Assembly: GCA_946482595.1 (NCBI GenBank)
Contig: CAMLSD010000059.1
Span: forward strand, 1 to 30,819
Length of the DNA: 30,819 nucleotides
Direction of reading: 5' to 3'
Source of the DNA: an uncultured Comamonadaceae bacterium
Lineage (GTDB): Bacteria > Pseudomonadota > Gammaproteobacteria > Burkholderiales > Burkholderiaceae
A program made the translations under genes and the position numbers. Shown here in pieces: positions 1-9,020 of the stretch. The notes beneath the pieces are model-generated. The model searched no databases. It was not told the DNA's origin and saw nothing but the letters and a program-made list of their open reading frames with translations. Each line of letters starts with the position of its first letter. The first letter of the stretch is position 1.

Positions 1-62
1 CCTGACACCTGACACCTGACACCTGACACCTGACACCTGACACCTGACACCTGACACCTGAC
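1..62. repeat. Heptamer tandem repeat, (CCTGACA)x8.9
   Basis: The unit CCTGACA repeats without interruption for eight full copies plus six bases, ending 15 bases before the ATG of the LysR gene at 78. The array may continue beyond the left edge of the window. A 7-base unit cannot hold a reading frame in step if copy number changes by one, so it is unlikely to be coding. It lies where the promoter and leader of the LysR gene should be. Arrays like this change length by replication slippage. Confidence 0.95.
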
Positions 63-77
63 GCGACGATCCGCCCC

Positions 78-971
78 ATGGAACTGACCGACCTCCACAC
101 CTTTGCCGCCGTGGCGCGCTGCGGCGGCATCACGCGCGCGGCCCAGGAGCTGCACACCGTGCAGTCGAACGTCACGGCACGCATCCGCGCACTGGAGGCG
201 AGCATGGGGGTGACCCTGTTCGAGCGCCACAGCCGGGGCGTGTCGCTCACCGCGGCCGGTGAGCGGCTGCTGCCCTTCGTGGAGCGGCTGGGCGCCTTGC
301 TGGCCGAAGCCCGCGAGGCGGTGGTCGACGACGGCGTGCCTCGCGGGCCGCTGGCCATCGGGTCGATGGAAACGACGGCTGCCGTGCGCCTGCCCGGTGT
401 GCTCGCGCGCTTTCATGCGGCCTGCCCGGCCGTGCAGCTCAGCCTGCGCACCGGGCCCACTGCCGAGCTGGTGGCTGCCGTGCTGTCGCGCCACCTCGAC
501 GGTGCTTTTGTTGCGGGGCCGCTCGACCATCCTGAACTGGATGGCCGCGCGGTGTTCGAGGAGGAGCTGGTGCTGGTCACGGCAGCGCGCTGGCAGCACG
601 CGGCCGCGTTGAAGGCGGATCTGGCGGCGTCGGGCCGGCCCTTGTCGGCGCTGACCTTTCGCAGCGGTTGTTCCTACCGCCAGCGGCTGGACCAGGTGCT
701 GGTGTCGCAAGGCTGGCCGTCGTTCGTGCGGCTGGAGTTCGGAACGCTGGAAGGCATCCTCGGCTGCGTGGGCGCCGGCCTCGGCATCACGCTGTTGCCG
801 CGCTCGGTGGTCGAGGCCTCCACCCATCACCCGCAGCTCAGCCTGCACACCCTGCCGCGTGCCTTGTCGCACACGGCCACGCTGTTCATCACGCGCCGCA
901 AGGCGCACATGGCGCCTGCGCTGGCACGATTCCAGCAAGAACTGGGCGGGCGCGTCAGGCGCGCCCGGTAA
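78..971 (+). CDS. LysR-family transcriptional regulator
   Basis: A 297-residue protein of normal LysR length. The N-terminal winged helix-turn-helix spans about residues 1-62 (LHTFAAVARCGGITRAAQEL, then QSNVTARIRALE and LFERHSRGVSLTAAG). The rest is the periplasmic-binding-protein-like effector domain, with the usual hydrophobic C-terminal part GAGLGITLLPRSVVE near residue 240. The effector cannot be named. The start at 78 is the only ATG that keeps the complete helix-turn-helix. The gene ends 32 bases before minC on the same strand, but a regulatory link to cell division is not implied. The heptamer repeat at 1-62 sits directly upstream. Confidence 0.9.
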   Translation: MELTDLHTFAAVARCGGITRAAQELHTVQSNVTARIRALEASMGVTLFERHSRGVSLTAAGERLLPFVERLGALLAEAREAVVDDGVPRGPLAIGSMETTAAVRLPGVLARFHAACPAVQLSLRTGPTAELVAAVLSRHLDGAFVAGPLDHPELDGRAVFEEELVLVTAARWQHAAALKADLAASGRPLSALTFRSGCSYRQRLDQVLVSQGWPSFVRLEFGTLEGILGCVGAGLGITLLPRSVVEASTHHPQLSLHTLPRALSHTATLFITRRKAHMAPALARFQQELGGRVRRAR

Positions 972-1003
972 ACTTCGCGCTTTCGTCGAGTGTGCACCCG
1001 CCC

Positions 1004-1777
1004 ATGGCCGTCGCCCCCGCAGGCAATCCTGCCGCTTCCCCTGTCGTGTTTGATCTCAAGAGCGCCACGCTGCCGTTGCTGGCGGTGGTGCTGCGTTCCA
1101 TCGACCCGGCCGTGCTCGCAGCCGCCCTGGCGCACCGTTTCGGTGACAACCCCGACGTGTTCGACCACGAACCGGTGGTCATCGACCTGACCTCGCTGCC
1201 CGACGATACAGACGCTTGCGATTTCGCGCCGCTGCTGGCGCTGATCCGGCAGTACAAGATGGTGCCGGTGGCGGTGAAGGGCGGGCCGGAGGCCGTGCAT
1301 GCGGCGGCGGTGGCGGCAGGGCTGGTGTCGGCCCCGGATGCCGTGTCGTTTGCGCAGGCGCAGGCCGAGCCGGAGGTGCTGGAGGTCGTGAAGGAGGTCA
1401 TCCGCGAGGTGCCGATCCCGGTGCCCACGCCGGTGGCCGGCCCGGGCACCCTGGTGATCGACAAGCCGCTGCGCTCGGGGCAGCAGGTCTATGCCAAGGG
1501 GGGCGACCTGGTCGTGCTCGCGGCCGTCAATTTCGGTGCCGAGGTGATCGCCGATGGCCATGTGCACGTGTATGCACCGCTGCGGGGCAAGGCAATCGCC
1601 GGGGCGCGGGGCAACACCGAGGCGCGCATCTTCACGACCTGCCTCGAACCCGAACTGATCTCGATCGCCGGCATCTACCGCACGACTGAAACCGCGATAC
1701 CGGCGGAGGTGCTGGGCAAGCCGGCCCAGATCCGTCTGGTGGGCGAGAAGCTCGTGATGGAGCCGTTGAAGAGCTGA
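1004..1777 (+). CDS. minC: Septum site-determining protein MinC
   Basis: A 257-residue inhibitor of FtsZ assembly that works with MinD to block division near the poles. The N-terminal MinC_N domain covers about residues 8-110 (VVFDLKSATLPLLAVVLRS, VVIDLTSLPDD). A linker rich in Pro, Val and Glu follows (about 120-145). The C-terminal beta-helix runs from about 146 to the end, with the family pattern LVIDKPLRSGQQVYAKGGDL, then GHVHVYAPLRGKAIAGARG and IFTTCLEPELISIAGIYR. The frame is open well upstream, but the ATG at 1004 fits the usual start and lies just past the LysR stop. It is first in the minC-minD-minE order typical of the system. Confidence 0.96.
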   Translation: MAVAPAGNPAASPVVFDLKSATLPLLAVVLRSIDPAVLAAALAHRFGDNPDVFDHEPVVIDLTSLPDDTDACDFAPLLALIRQYKMVPVAVKGGPEAVHAAAVAAGLVSAPDAVSFAQAQAEPEVLEVVKEVIREVPIPVPTPVAGPGTLVIDKPLRSGQQVYAKGGDLVVLAAVNFGAEVIADGHVHVYAPLRGKAIAGARGNTEARIFTTCLEPELISIAGIYRTTETAIPAEVLGKPAQIRLVGEKLVMEPLKS

Positions 1778-1788
1778 TGAATCACAAC

Positions 1789-1816
1789 GCGCCGGGCCGG
1801 CTTTCCGGCCGGGCGC
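1789..1816 (+). promoter_or_regulatory. Hairpin between minC and minD
   Basis: Arms 1789-1800 and 1805-1816 pair over 12 positions with a single G-G mismatch around a CTTT loop. No T-run follows, so it is not a standard intrinsic terminator. It could protect or process the min mRNA, or weaken read-through. The minD ribosome binding site GAAGGA (1835-1840) lies 18 bases downstream. Confidence 0.5.
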
Positions 1817-1849
1817 GATCGAACACGAAGCATTGAAGGACTGCAACCG

Positions 1850-2665
1850 ATGGCCAAGATCATCGTCGTGACCTCCGGCAAAGGGGGCGTCGGCAAGACC
1901 ACCACCAGCGCAAGCTTCTCGTCGGGCCTGGCCCTGGCGGGACACAAGACGGCCGTGATCGACTTCGATGTCGGCCTGCGCAACCTCGATCTCATCATGG
2001 GCTGCGAACGCCGCGTGGTGTATGACCTGATCAACGTGATCAACAAGGAGGCCAACCTCCATCAGGCCCTGATCAAGGACAAGCAGTGCGAGAACCTGTT
2101 CGTGCTCGCCGCGTCGCAGACGCGCGACAAGGACGCCCTCACGAAAGAGGGTGTCGAACGTGTGCTGCAGGACCTGGCCGAGATGGGTTTCGAGTACATC
2201 GTGTGCGACTCCCCGGCGGGCATCGAGACCGGCGCCCTGCTGGCGATGCACTTTGCCGACGAGGCCCTGGTGGTGACCAACCCCGAGGTGTCGTCGGTGC
2301 GTGACTCCGATCGCATCCTGGGCATGCTCAGTTCCAAGACGCGGCGCGCCATCGACGGCGACACGCCCATCAAGGAGCACCTGCTGATCACCCGCTACAA
2401 CCCCAACCGTGTCGAGGACGGCCAGATGCTGTCCCTCGAAGACATCCAGGACATCCTGCGCATTCCGCTGATCGGGGTGATTCCCGAGTCGGAGACCGTG
2501 CTGCAGGCGTCCAACCAGGGCCTGCCCGCGGTGCACATGCAGGGCACCGACGTGGCCGAGGCCTACAAGGATGTCGTAGCCCGCTTCCTGGGTGAAGATC
2601 GCCCGATGCGGTTCGTCGAGGCCGTCAAGCCCGGCTTCTTCAAGCGCCTGTTCGGCGGGAGGTGA
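1850..2665 (+). CDS. minD: Septum site-determining ATPase MinD
   Basis: A 271-residue membrane-cycling ATPase that recruits MinC and is released from the membrane by MinE. The deviant Walker A motif KGGVGKTTT is at residues 11-19. The switch I region VIDFDVGLRNLD lies near residues 37-48 and the Walker B-type motif YIVCDSPAGIETGA near 117-130. The protein ends in the short amphipathic membrane anchor (KPGFFKRLFGGR). The ATG at 1850 is preceded by GAAGGA nine bases away. Its stop is immediately followed by minE, in keeping with one transcript. It is full length and shows nothing unusual. Confidence 0.98.
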   Translation: MAKIIVVTSGKGGVGKTTTSASFSSGLALAGHKTAVIDFDVGLRNLDLIMGCERRVVYDLINVINKEANLHQALIKDKQCENLFVLAASQTRDKDALTKEGVERVLQDLAEMGFEYIVCDSPAGIETGALLAMHFADEALVVTNPEVSSVRDSDRILGMLSSKTRRAIDGDTPIKEHLLITRYNPNRVEDGQMLSLEDIQDILRIPLIGVIPESETVLQASNQGLPAVHMQGTDVAEAYKDVVARFLGEDRPMRFVEAVKPGFFKRLFGGR

Positions 2666-2668
2666 GTG

Positions 2669-2944
2669 ATGTCCCTGCTGTCCTTCCTCCTCGGGGAGAA
2701 GAAAAAGACGGCCAGCGTGGCCAAGGAGCGCCTGCAGATCATCCTGGCGCACGAGCGCGGCAGCCGCGGCACGGTCCGCCCGGACTACCTGCCGGCCCTG
2801 CAGCGCGAGCTGGTCGAGGTGATCTCGAAGTACGTGTCGATCAACGCGAACGACATCAAGGTCCACCTCGAGCGCCAGGACAACCTGGAGGTGCTGGAGG
2901 TGAAGATCGAGCTGCCCGAGGCCACCCGCCCGGCGCCGCTGTGA
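2669..2944 (+). CDS. minE: Cell division topological specificity factor MinE
   Basis: A 91-residue protein that stimulates MinD ATPase and drives Min oscillation. The N-terminal membrane-contacting segment [13 protein letters not shown] is followed by the MinD-binding helix ([17 protein letters not shown], residues about 14-30) and the C-terminal dimerisation domain ([17 protein letters not shown], then VKIELPE). A GTG at 2666 abuts the minD stop codon, but the ATG at 2669 gives the usual MSLL start, and the minD 3' end supplies GGGAGG as ribosome binding site. Translation is probably coupled to minD. Confidence 0.97.
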   Translation: MSLLSFLLGEKKKTASVAKERLQIILAHERGSRGTVRPDYLPALQRELVEVISKYVSINANDIKVHLERQDNLEVLEVKIELPEATRPAPL

Positions 2945-2955
2945 GCTGAAAGCGA

Positions 2956-2977
2956 CGCTGCAGCCGCAGCTGCAGCG
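2956..2977. terminator. Hairpin in the convergent gap after minE
   Basis: Arms CGCTGCAG (2956-2963) and CTGCAGCG (2970-2977) pair perfectly around a six-base loop. It sits between the converging ends of minE and the TssB-TssC gene, where a two-way terminator would be expected. Neither side has a T-run, so the assignment rests on position and symmetry. Confidence 0.35.
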
Positions 2978-2983
2978 CCGGCC

Positions 2984-4486
2984 TCAGGCCCAGGCGCCCT
3001 GCAGCGCCTGGACCGGTGAGGCGATCGACTGCCAGCGCAGCAGGCGCACCGCGTCGCGGTTGCGGTAGCTCATCAGCGGCATCACGCCGCGTTCCAGCAT
3101 GGCGTCGCCCGCGGGTTCGCTGATCAGCCATTCCGCCCCAGGCTTCTGCTGCGACTCGCCATCGACCTGCACCACATGGCTGGGCAGGTCGCTCAGGTGC
3201 AGCTGGCTTTCCAGGCGCAGCTCCCAGCCGTCTTCCTGGAAGGCGCGTGCGGCGAGCAAGGCCAGCGCCAGGCCACTGGGGCCCCACAGATAGGCCTCGT
3301 GGGGACGGTCCACGGGGAGTTCTTCGAACGCAAAGGCGCTGATCGGGTCGGTCTGGCGCCCATAGGGCAGCCGCATCAGGATGCGTGGCCCGGCCAGCCC
3401 GATCCACGGGGCAACGGCGCTGCGTCGCAGGGCCTGCCACAGCGCAAGCGGTGCGTCGCCCGCTTCGCGCCAGGCCGCCGGCTCGCCCCACTGCGCGCCG
3501 CCCGTGCTGCCGATCGCATCGGGCCGGGCGCCGGCCACCCAGGGGGCACCGGCCTTCGCGGCCATCGCGCCCAGCACCGCCAGCAGCCGCACGTCGGCCT
3601 CGTCGGCGCCCAGCGCCAGGTCACTGGCAATGAAGGACCACGGCTGGCCGTCGGGTGGCAGTGTGGCCGGACCGCACAGCACACGGTACAGCGCCGAGCG
3701 GCCGAGGTCGTCGGCCGCGGCGGCGAGGTCGGCTTCGATCTCGGCGCGGCTGGCGTCCAGCACCAGCAGCTGCAGGGTCTCGCCCCAGTCGGCTTCGCGC
3801 ACCAGGCGGTCGAGCGAGCGCCAGTTGGCCTCCAGGGCCTGGAAGCCGGGGTCGTGCAGCACACGGCGCATCAGTTCACCCAGGGCCGCCTCCAGCGCCT
3901 GCCCCACCACCCGCTGCTCATGGGTGGGGTCGGGCACGACGTGCGGCGACACCGCGGCGCGGATCCAGGCTTCCATGTCGAACCCGGCGGTGGGCGCGGC
4001 ACCGGCCGGGGCCGGCGCCGACTTGCGGCCGAGCAGGCGTTCCATCAGGTCGTCGGCACCCGCCTCGGCAGGCGCGGCCGGTGCGGCAGCCGGGGCGGCA
4101 TCAGCCGGGCTCAGACCCAGGGCGACGGCCACCTGGTGGGCCTGGCGCGGGTCCTGGGCCGCGTCGCGCAGCTGCTGCAGGGTGGCAAAAGCACCGATGC
4201 GGCGGTAGAGCGCATCGGGATGGAAGTCGTCGTAGTCGCGGAAGCTCACCGTCACCGCCTGGCCCTCGAGCTGCAGCGTGCGGCGCGGCGCGACACGGGC
4301 CAGCACCTGGTCGAAGTTGTCGATGTCCAGCTTCAGCGGTTTGCGCTGTGCCAGGGGGATCGCGGGGTCGCCGCCCAGGTCGGCGATCACCAGCACCCGG
4401 AACGGGGATTCGTCGTCCCGCCGGGCCGCGCCGCCCTGCGGTGCCGCGCCAAAACTCATGCCGAACTCCATGCGACCCTGACCCAT
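2984..4486 (-). CDS. Fused TssB-TssC-like type VI secretion sheath protein (orphan)
   Basis: A 500-residue protein joining two sheath domains. Residues about 28-115 resemble TssB/VipA (FRVLVIADLGGD, then KPLKLDIDNFDQVLARVAPR and FRDYDDFHPDALYRRI). An Ala/Pro linker follows (about 128-167). Residues about 185-500 resemble TssC/VipB: LEANWRSLDRLV at 218-229, then IGLAGPRILMRLPYGRQTDP, FAFEELP and YLWGPSGLALALLAARAFQEDGW. In standard systems these are two adjacent genes and TssC alone is near 490 residues, so the TssC part here is shortened. No other type VI component (TssK, TssM, ClpV, Hcp, VgrG) lies in the window. The ATG at 4486 has AGGGAGA five bases upstream. It could serve a distant type VI cluster or form another contractile or filament structure. 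Confidence 0.8.
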   Translation of the reverse strand: MGQGRMEFGMSFGAAPQGGAARRDDESPFRVLVIADLGGDPAIPLAQRKPLKLDIDNFDQVLARVAPRRTLQLEGQAVTVSFRDYDDFHPDALYRRIGAFATLQQLRDAAQDPRQAHQVAVALGLSPADAAPAAAPAAPAEAGADDLMERLLGRKSAPAPAGAAPTAGFDMEAWIRAAVSPHVVPDPTHEQRVVGQALEAALGELMRRVLHDPGFQALEANWRSLDRLVREADWGETLQLLVLDASRAEIEADLAAAADDLGRSALYRVLCGPATLPPDGQPWSFIASDLALGADEADVRLLAVLGAMAAKAGAPWVAGARPDAIGSTGGAQWGEPAAWREAGDAPLALWQALRRSAVAPWIGLAGPRILMRLPYGRQTDPISAFAFEELPVDRPHEAYLWGPSGLALALLAARAFQEDGWELRLESQLHLSDLPSHVVQVDGESQQKPGAEWLISEPAGDAMLERGVMPLMSYRNRDAVRLLRWQSIASPVQALQGAWA

Positions 4487-4535
4487 CGTGATCTCCCTGC
4501 GCCTGTGGCGCTGATGTGCAGGGGGTAGTGTCGGC

Positions 4536-5398
4536 TCAGCCCAGTGCGGCGGTCAATGCGCCCGCATGGTGGGCCAGGTGGTCGGCCACGAAGGTGGCGA
4601 TGAAGTAGTAGCCATGGTCATAGCCGGCATGTCGGCGCAGCGTGAGCGGCTGGCCCACGGCAGCGCAGGCGGCCTCGAACAAATGCGGGTGCAGCTGCTC
4701 GGCCAGGAATCGGTCGTCCAGGCCCTGGTCGATCAGGATGCCGCCGGGGTAGGGCGGCTGCAGGCGGCTGCGCATCAGCTCGGTGGCATCGTGCGCCGCC
4801 CAGGCGCTGCGGTCGTCGCCGAGGTAGGCGCTGAAGGCCTTGTGGCCCCAGGGGCATTGCATCGGCGCGGCGATCGGGGCAAATGCCGACAGCGAGGCGA
4901 ACCGGCCGGGGTGGCGCAAGGCGAGCGTGAGGGCACCATGGCCGCCCATCGAGTGGCCGAACAGCCCGGTGCGGCGGGCGTCGACCGGGTGATGCTGCGC
5001 CACCAGGGGCAGCAGCTCGTCCATCAGGTAGCTTTCCATGCGCCAGTGGGTGGCCCACGGGGCCTGGGTGGCGTCGAGGTAGAAGCCGGCGCCCACGCCC
5101 AGGTCCCAGGCGTCGGCCTCGCCGGGCACGCCCGCGCCGCGCGGGCTGGTGTCGGGCATCAGCAGCGCCAGGCCGTGCCGCGCCGCATGCTGCTGGGCGC
5201 CGGCCTTCATCGTGAAGGTCTCTTCGGTGCAGGTCAGCCCGGCCAGGTAGACCAGCAGCGGCACCGGCCCGTTGGCGGCCTGGGGCGGCAGGTACAGCGC
5301 ATAGCGCATCGGCAGGCCGATCACGGCCGACGGGTGACGCAGGAACATCTGCCGGCCGCCGAAGCAGCCGTGTTCACTCAGCAGCTCGGGCGCCGTCA

Positions 5399-5399
<1 letters not shown>
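4536..5399 (-). CDS. fghA: S-formylglutathione hydrolase
   Basis: A 287-residue cytosolic esterase of the alpha/beta-hydrolase fold. It hydrolyses S-formylglutathione to formate and glutathione, the second step of glutathione-dependent formaldehyde oxidation. The nucleophile is Ser150 in GHSMGGHGAL. The catalytic Asp is probably Asp229 in DQGLDDRF and the His is His262 in YDHGYYF. The LAGLTCTEETF block near residues 53-63 is typical of the family. Its ATG shares one base with the stop of the dehydrogenase gene upstream (TGATG), so the two are translationally coupled and act in sequence on the same substrate. Confidence 0.96.
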
Positions 5400-6505
<1,106 letters not shown>

Positions 6506-6644
6506 GAGGGGCTCCTGCAGTTGGATTGGTTTTGACGGGACGATTCTCGGACGGCCCCGAAAGGCCTGAATCTCCGAAAAACCATTGGGGGCATGTCTTG
6601 ACAGGCCCGATGATCGGTGGTTTCGGCTGCGGCAGAATCAATGC

Positions 6645-7610
6645 ATGCATGCCTTCCTCGAATTCCTGCCGCATGGGGTGACGGTGATCGACACCGGCTT
6701 TGTCCGCCCGCACTTCGATGCCGCCTACCTGATCGTCGAACAGGGCCGTGCCGCCTACGTCGACACCGGGCCCAACCTGGCCGTGCCGCGGCTGCTGGCG
6801 GCGCTCGACGCGCAAGGCGTCGACCGGGCCGACGTCGACTGGCTCATCGTCACCCATGTGCACCTGGACCATGCCGGAGGGGCAGGGCTGCTGCTGCAGC
6901 ATCTGCCGAATGCCCGCCTGGTGGTGCACCCGCGCGGGGCGCGGCACATGATCGACCCCAGCGTGCTGATCGAGGGCGTGCGGGCGGTCTACGGGGCTGA
7001 GGTGGCCGAGCGCGACTACGGCGAGCTGGTGCCGGTGCCGCCCGAGCGGGTGCTGACCACCGAAGACGGCATGACGCTGCACCTGGCCGGTCGTGAACTG
7101 CTGTTCCTGGACACGCCGGGGCATGCGCGCCATCACCACTGCATCCGCGATGCGGCAAGCCGGGGCTGGTTCACCGGCGACACCTTCGGCATCGCCTACC
7201 CCGACCTGTGCCTGGCCAACGGGCCGTATGCCTTCCCGACGACCACCCCGGTGCAGTTCGAGCCCGCGGCGCTGCACCAGTCGATCGACCGGCTGATGGC
7301 CCACACGCCCGAGTGCATGTACCTCACGCACTTTGGGGCGGTGCAGGGTCGCGAGGCCGTGGCGCGCCATGCGGCCATGTTGCACGAACAGATCGACGCG
7401 ATGGTGAGCCTCGCCCGCGACGTGGCCGACACCCCCGACCGGGCGCAGCGCCTGCGCGCCGGGCTCGACCAGTTCTACACCGACCGCCTGCGTGACGGTG
7501 GCAACAGCGACCCGCACGAGCGCATCGTGCAGATGCTGGCCGGCGACATCGAACTCAATGCCCAGGGGCTGGAGGTGTGGCTGGCGCGCGAGGGGGTCAC
7601 AGGTCCTTGA
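6645..7610 (+). CDS. Metallo-beta-lactamase-fold hydrolase
   Basis: A 321-residue protein of the MBL superfamily. The metal site begins with the THVHLDHAGG signature (His71, His73, Asp75, His76). Later ligands are expected in FLDTPGHARHHH, GDTFGIAYPD and LTHFGA. The substrate cannot be named; the family includes thioesterases, lactonases and glyoxalase II-like enzymes. Divergence from the formaldehyde operon by 139 bases allows, but does not prove, a shared role in thioester or aldehyde detoxification. The ATG at 6645 is preferred because the family fold begins right there (EFLPHGVTVIDTGF). The last 14 bases overlap the convergent flavoprotein gene. Confidence 0.85.
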   Translation: MHAFLEFLPHGVTVIDTGFVRPHFDAAYLIVEQGRAAYVDTGPNLAVPRLLAALDAQGVDRADVDWLIVTHVHLDHAGGAGLLLQHLPNARLVVHPRGARHMIDPSVLIEGVRAVYGAEVAERDYGELVPVPPERVLTTEDGMTLHLAGRELLFLDTPGHARHHHCIRDAASRGWFTGDTFGIAYPDLCLANGPYAFPTTTPVQFEPAALHQSIDRLMAHTPECMYLTHFGAVQGREAVARHAAMLHEQIDAMVSLARDVADTPDRAQRLRAGLDQFYTDRLRDGGNSDPHERIVQMLAGDIELNAQGLEVWLAREGVTGP

Positions 7611-8835
7611 GCGGCACGGCCGGGTCGGCCGCGGCGGCGCGTGCGGGCGAGTGGCCAGCCTGCAGCCACTTCTTGGCCGCGAGATGGTCCATCGGTGCAT
7701 TGACCGACTCGACCGCCACCAGCGTGTCCCCGTCGTAGTGCAGCCAGGAAAAGCTGCCGTCCTTGGCCCCTGGGCGTCGCACCGCCTGCAGGTCGGCGCG
7801 CCACAGGCCGGCCATCTGCAGGCGCACCTCGCCCTGGTCCGACCAGAACGACGGCACGGCGGCGTGACTCACGTCCTGGCCCAGCAGCACCGCCGCCAGG
7901 GTCTTGCCCTGGTCGTTGGCGTTCTGGATGGATTCGAGCCGCTGCGGTCGGCCGTCCGGGCCCGGACAGGCGCAGCAGTCGCCGATGGCGTGGATGTCCG
8001 GGTGGCTGGTGCGCAACTGGCCGTCGACGCGGATGCCGCCCACCGTGGTGTCCAGCGCCAGATCGGCGCTGCGGGCCAGCGTGGTGTCGGGCGTCGCGCC
8101 GATGCCCAGCAGCAGCAGGTCGGCACCGAGCACCTCACCGGCCAGGTTCACGCCGGCAAAGCGGCCGGACGCATCGAGCACGAGGCCTTGTGGCGCCTGA
8201 CCGAGGTGCACGGTCATGCACGACTGGCGATGCACGGCCAGCACATGTTCGCTCAGGGCCGGCGACACCGCTCGCCCCAACAGGCGCGGCGCGGCCTCGA
8301 TCACCGTCACCTGCTTGCCCAGGGCGCGCGCCGTGGCCGCCACCTCCAGGCCGATGAACCCGCCACCCAGCACCATCAGGTGGCCGGCCGCGGTGATCGC
8401 ATCACGCACCCGCGTGGCGTCATCGAAAGTGCGCAGCACATGCACCCCGGGCGGGTTGTCGGCCATGCCGGGCAGATGACGGGCGCGCGCGCCGGTGGCC
8501 AGCACGAGCCGGTCCCAGGCCAGGGCCGACTCCTGGCCTTCGGCATCGCGCAGCGTCAGCGTGCGAGCGGCCGGGTCGATCGCCAGCGCCCGGGTCTGCA
8601 GCCGCAGTTCGATCTGGGCGTCCTGGTAGAACGACAGTGGTTTGAGTTCGGGCAGGGCGGCCTGGGGTGACTTGATCAGCTGCTTGGACAGCGGCGGACG
8701 GTGGTACGGCAGGTGCGCCTCTTCGCTGACCAGCACGATGCGGTCATTGAACTGGCCCTGCTTGCGGGCTTCGGCGAGGGCGCCGCACAACTGGGCAGCG
8801 GCGTGACCGCCGCCGACGATGACAAGGGTGGGCAT
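7597..8835 (-). CDS. FAD/NAD(P)-dependent ferredoxin (rubredoxin)-reductase-type oxidoreductase
   Basis: A 412-residue flavoprotein. The FAD-binding motif GGGHAAAQL is at residues 8-16, followed by YHRPPLSKQLIK near 44-55, characteristic of the ferredoxin/putidaredoxin reductase group. The NAD(P)-binding motif VLGGGFIGLEVAATARALGK lies mid-protein, and the second FAD contact is HAIGDCC followed by NANDQGKTLAAVLLG. The C-terminal part matches the Reductase_C domain. Such enzymes pass electrons from NADH to a ferredoxin serving an oxygenase or P450, but no ferredoxin or oxygenase gene is next to it. The ATG at 8835 has GGAG nine bases upstream. Confidence 0.88.
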   Translation of the reverse strand: MPTLVIVGGGHAAAQLCGALAEARKQGQFNDRIVLVSEEAHLPYHRPPLSKQLIKSPQAALPELKPLSFYQDAQIELRLQTRALAIDPAARTLTLRDAEGQESALAWDRLVLATGARARHLPGMADNPPGVHVLRTFDDATRVRDAITAAGHLMVLGGGFIGLEVAATARALGKQVTVIEAAPRLLGRAVSPALSEHVLAVHRQSCMTVHLGQAPQGLVLDASGRFAGVNLAGEVLGADLLLLGIGATPDTTLARSADLALDTTVGGIRVDGQLRTSHPDIHAIGDCCACPGPDGRPQRLESIQNANDQGKTLAAVLLGQDVSHAAVPSFWSDQGEVRLQMAGLWRADLQAVRRPGAKDGSFSWLHYDGDTLVAVESVNAPMDHLAAKKWLQAGHSPARAAAADPAVPLKDL

Positions 8836-9020
8836 GCAAAGGGCTCCAGGGTGAGGGCTCAGAAAGTGTGAATGGATCCGACGTGGCCGAGCAGGCCACC
8901 CGGGCGTGCCGGGTCAAGGCGCAAAGCACAGCCGTCGCTCGGGCGATGGCGCGCATTGGCAACGCCGAGCCGGTGCGTTCGGGGAGGATGAGCGGGCATG
9001 GCGGGTTCGTCCACACCTTC

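Noticed and set aside
1..62. CRISPR-like array
   Set aside because: The units are contiguous 7-mers with no spacers, so it is a simple tandem repeat.
827..2866. A long reverse-strand open frame across minC-minD-minE
   Set aside because: It is antisense to three certain genes, has a low-complexity His/Arg/Gln-rich translation and no family pattern; high G+C content keeps such frames open.
3176..4528. A 450-codon forward frame opposite the TssB-TssC gene
   Set aside because: The opposite strand shows family motifs and a good ribosome binding site; this frame shows neither.
7492..8670. A 392-codon forward frame opposite the flavoprotein
   Set aside because: The flavoprotein motifs on the reverse strand are unmistakable; this is its antisense.
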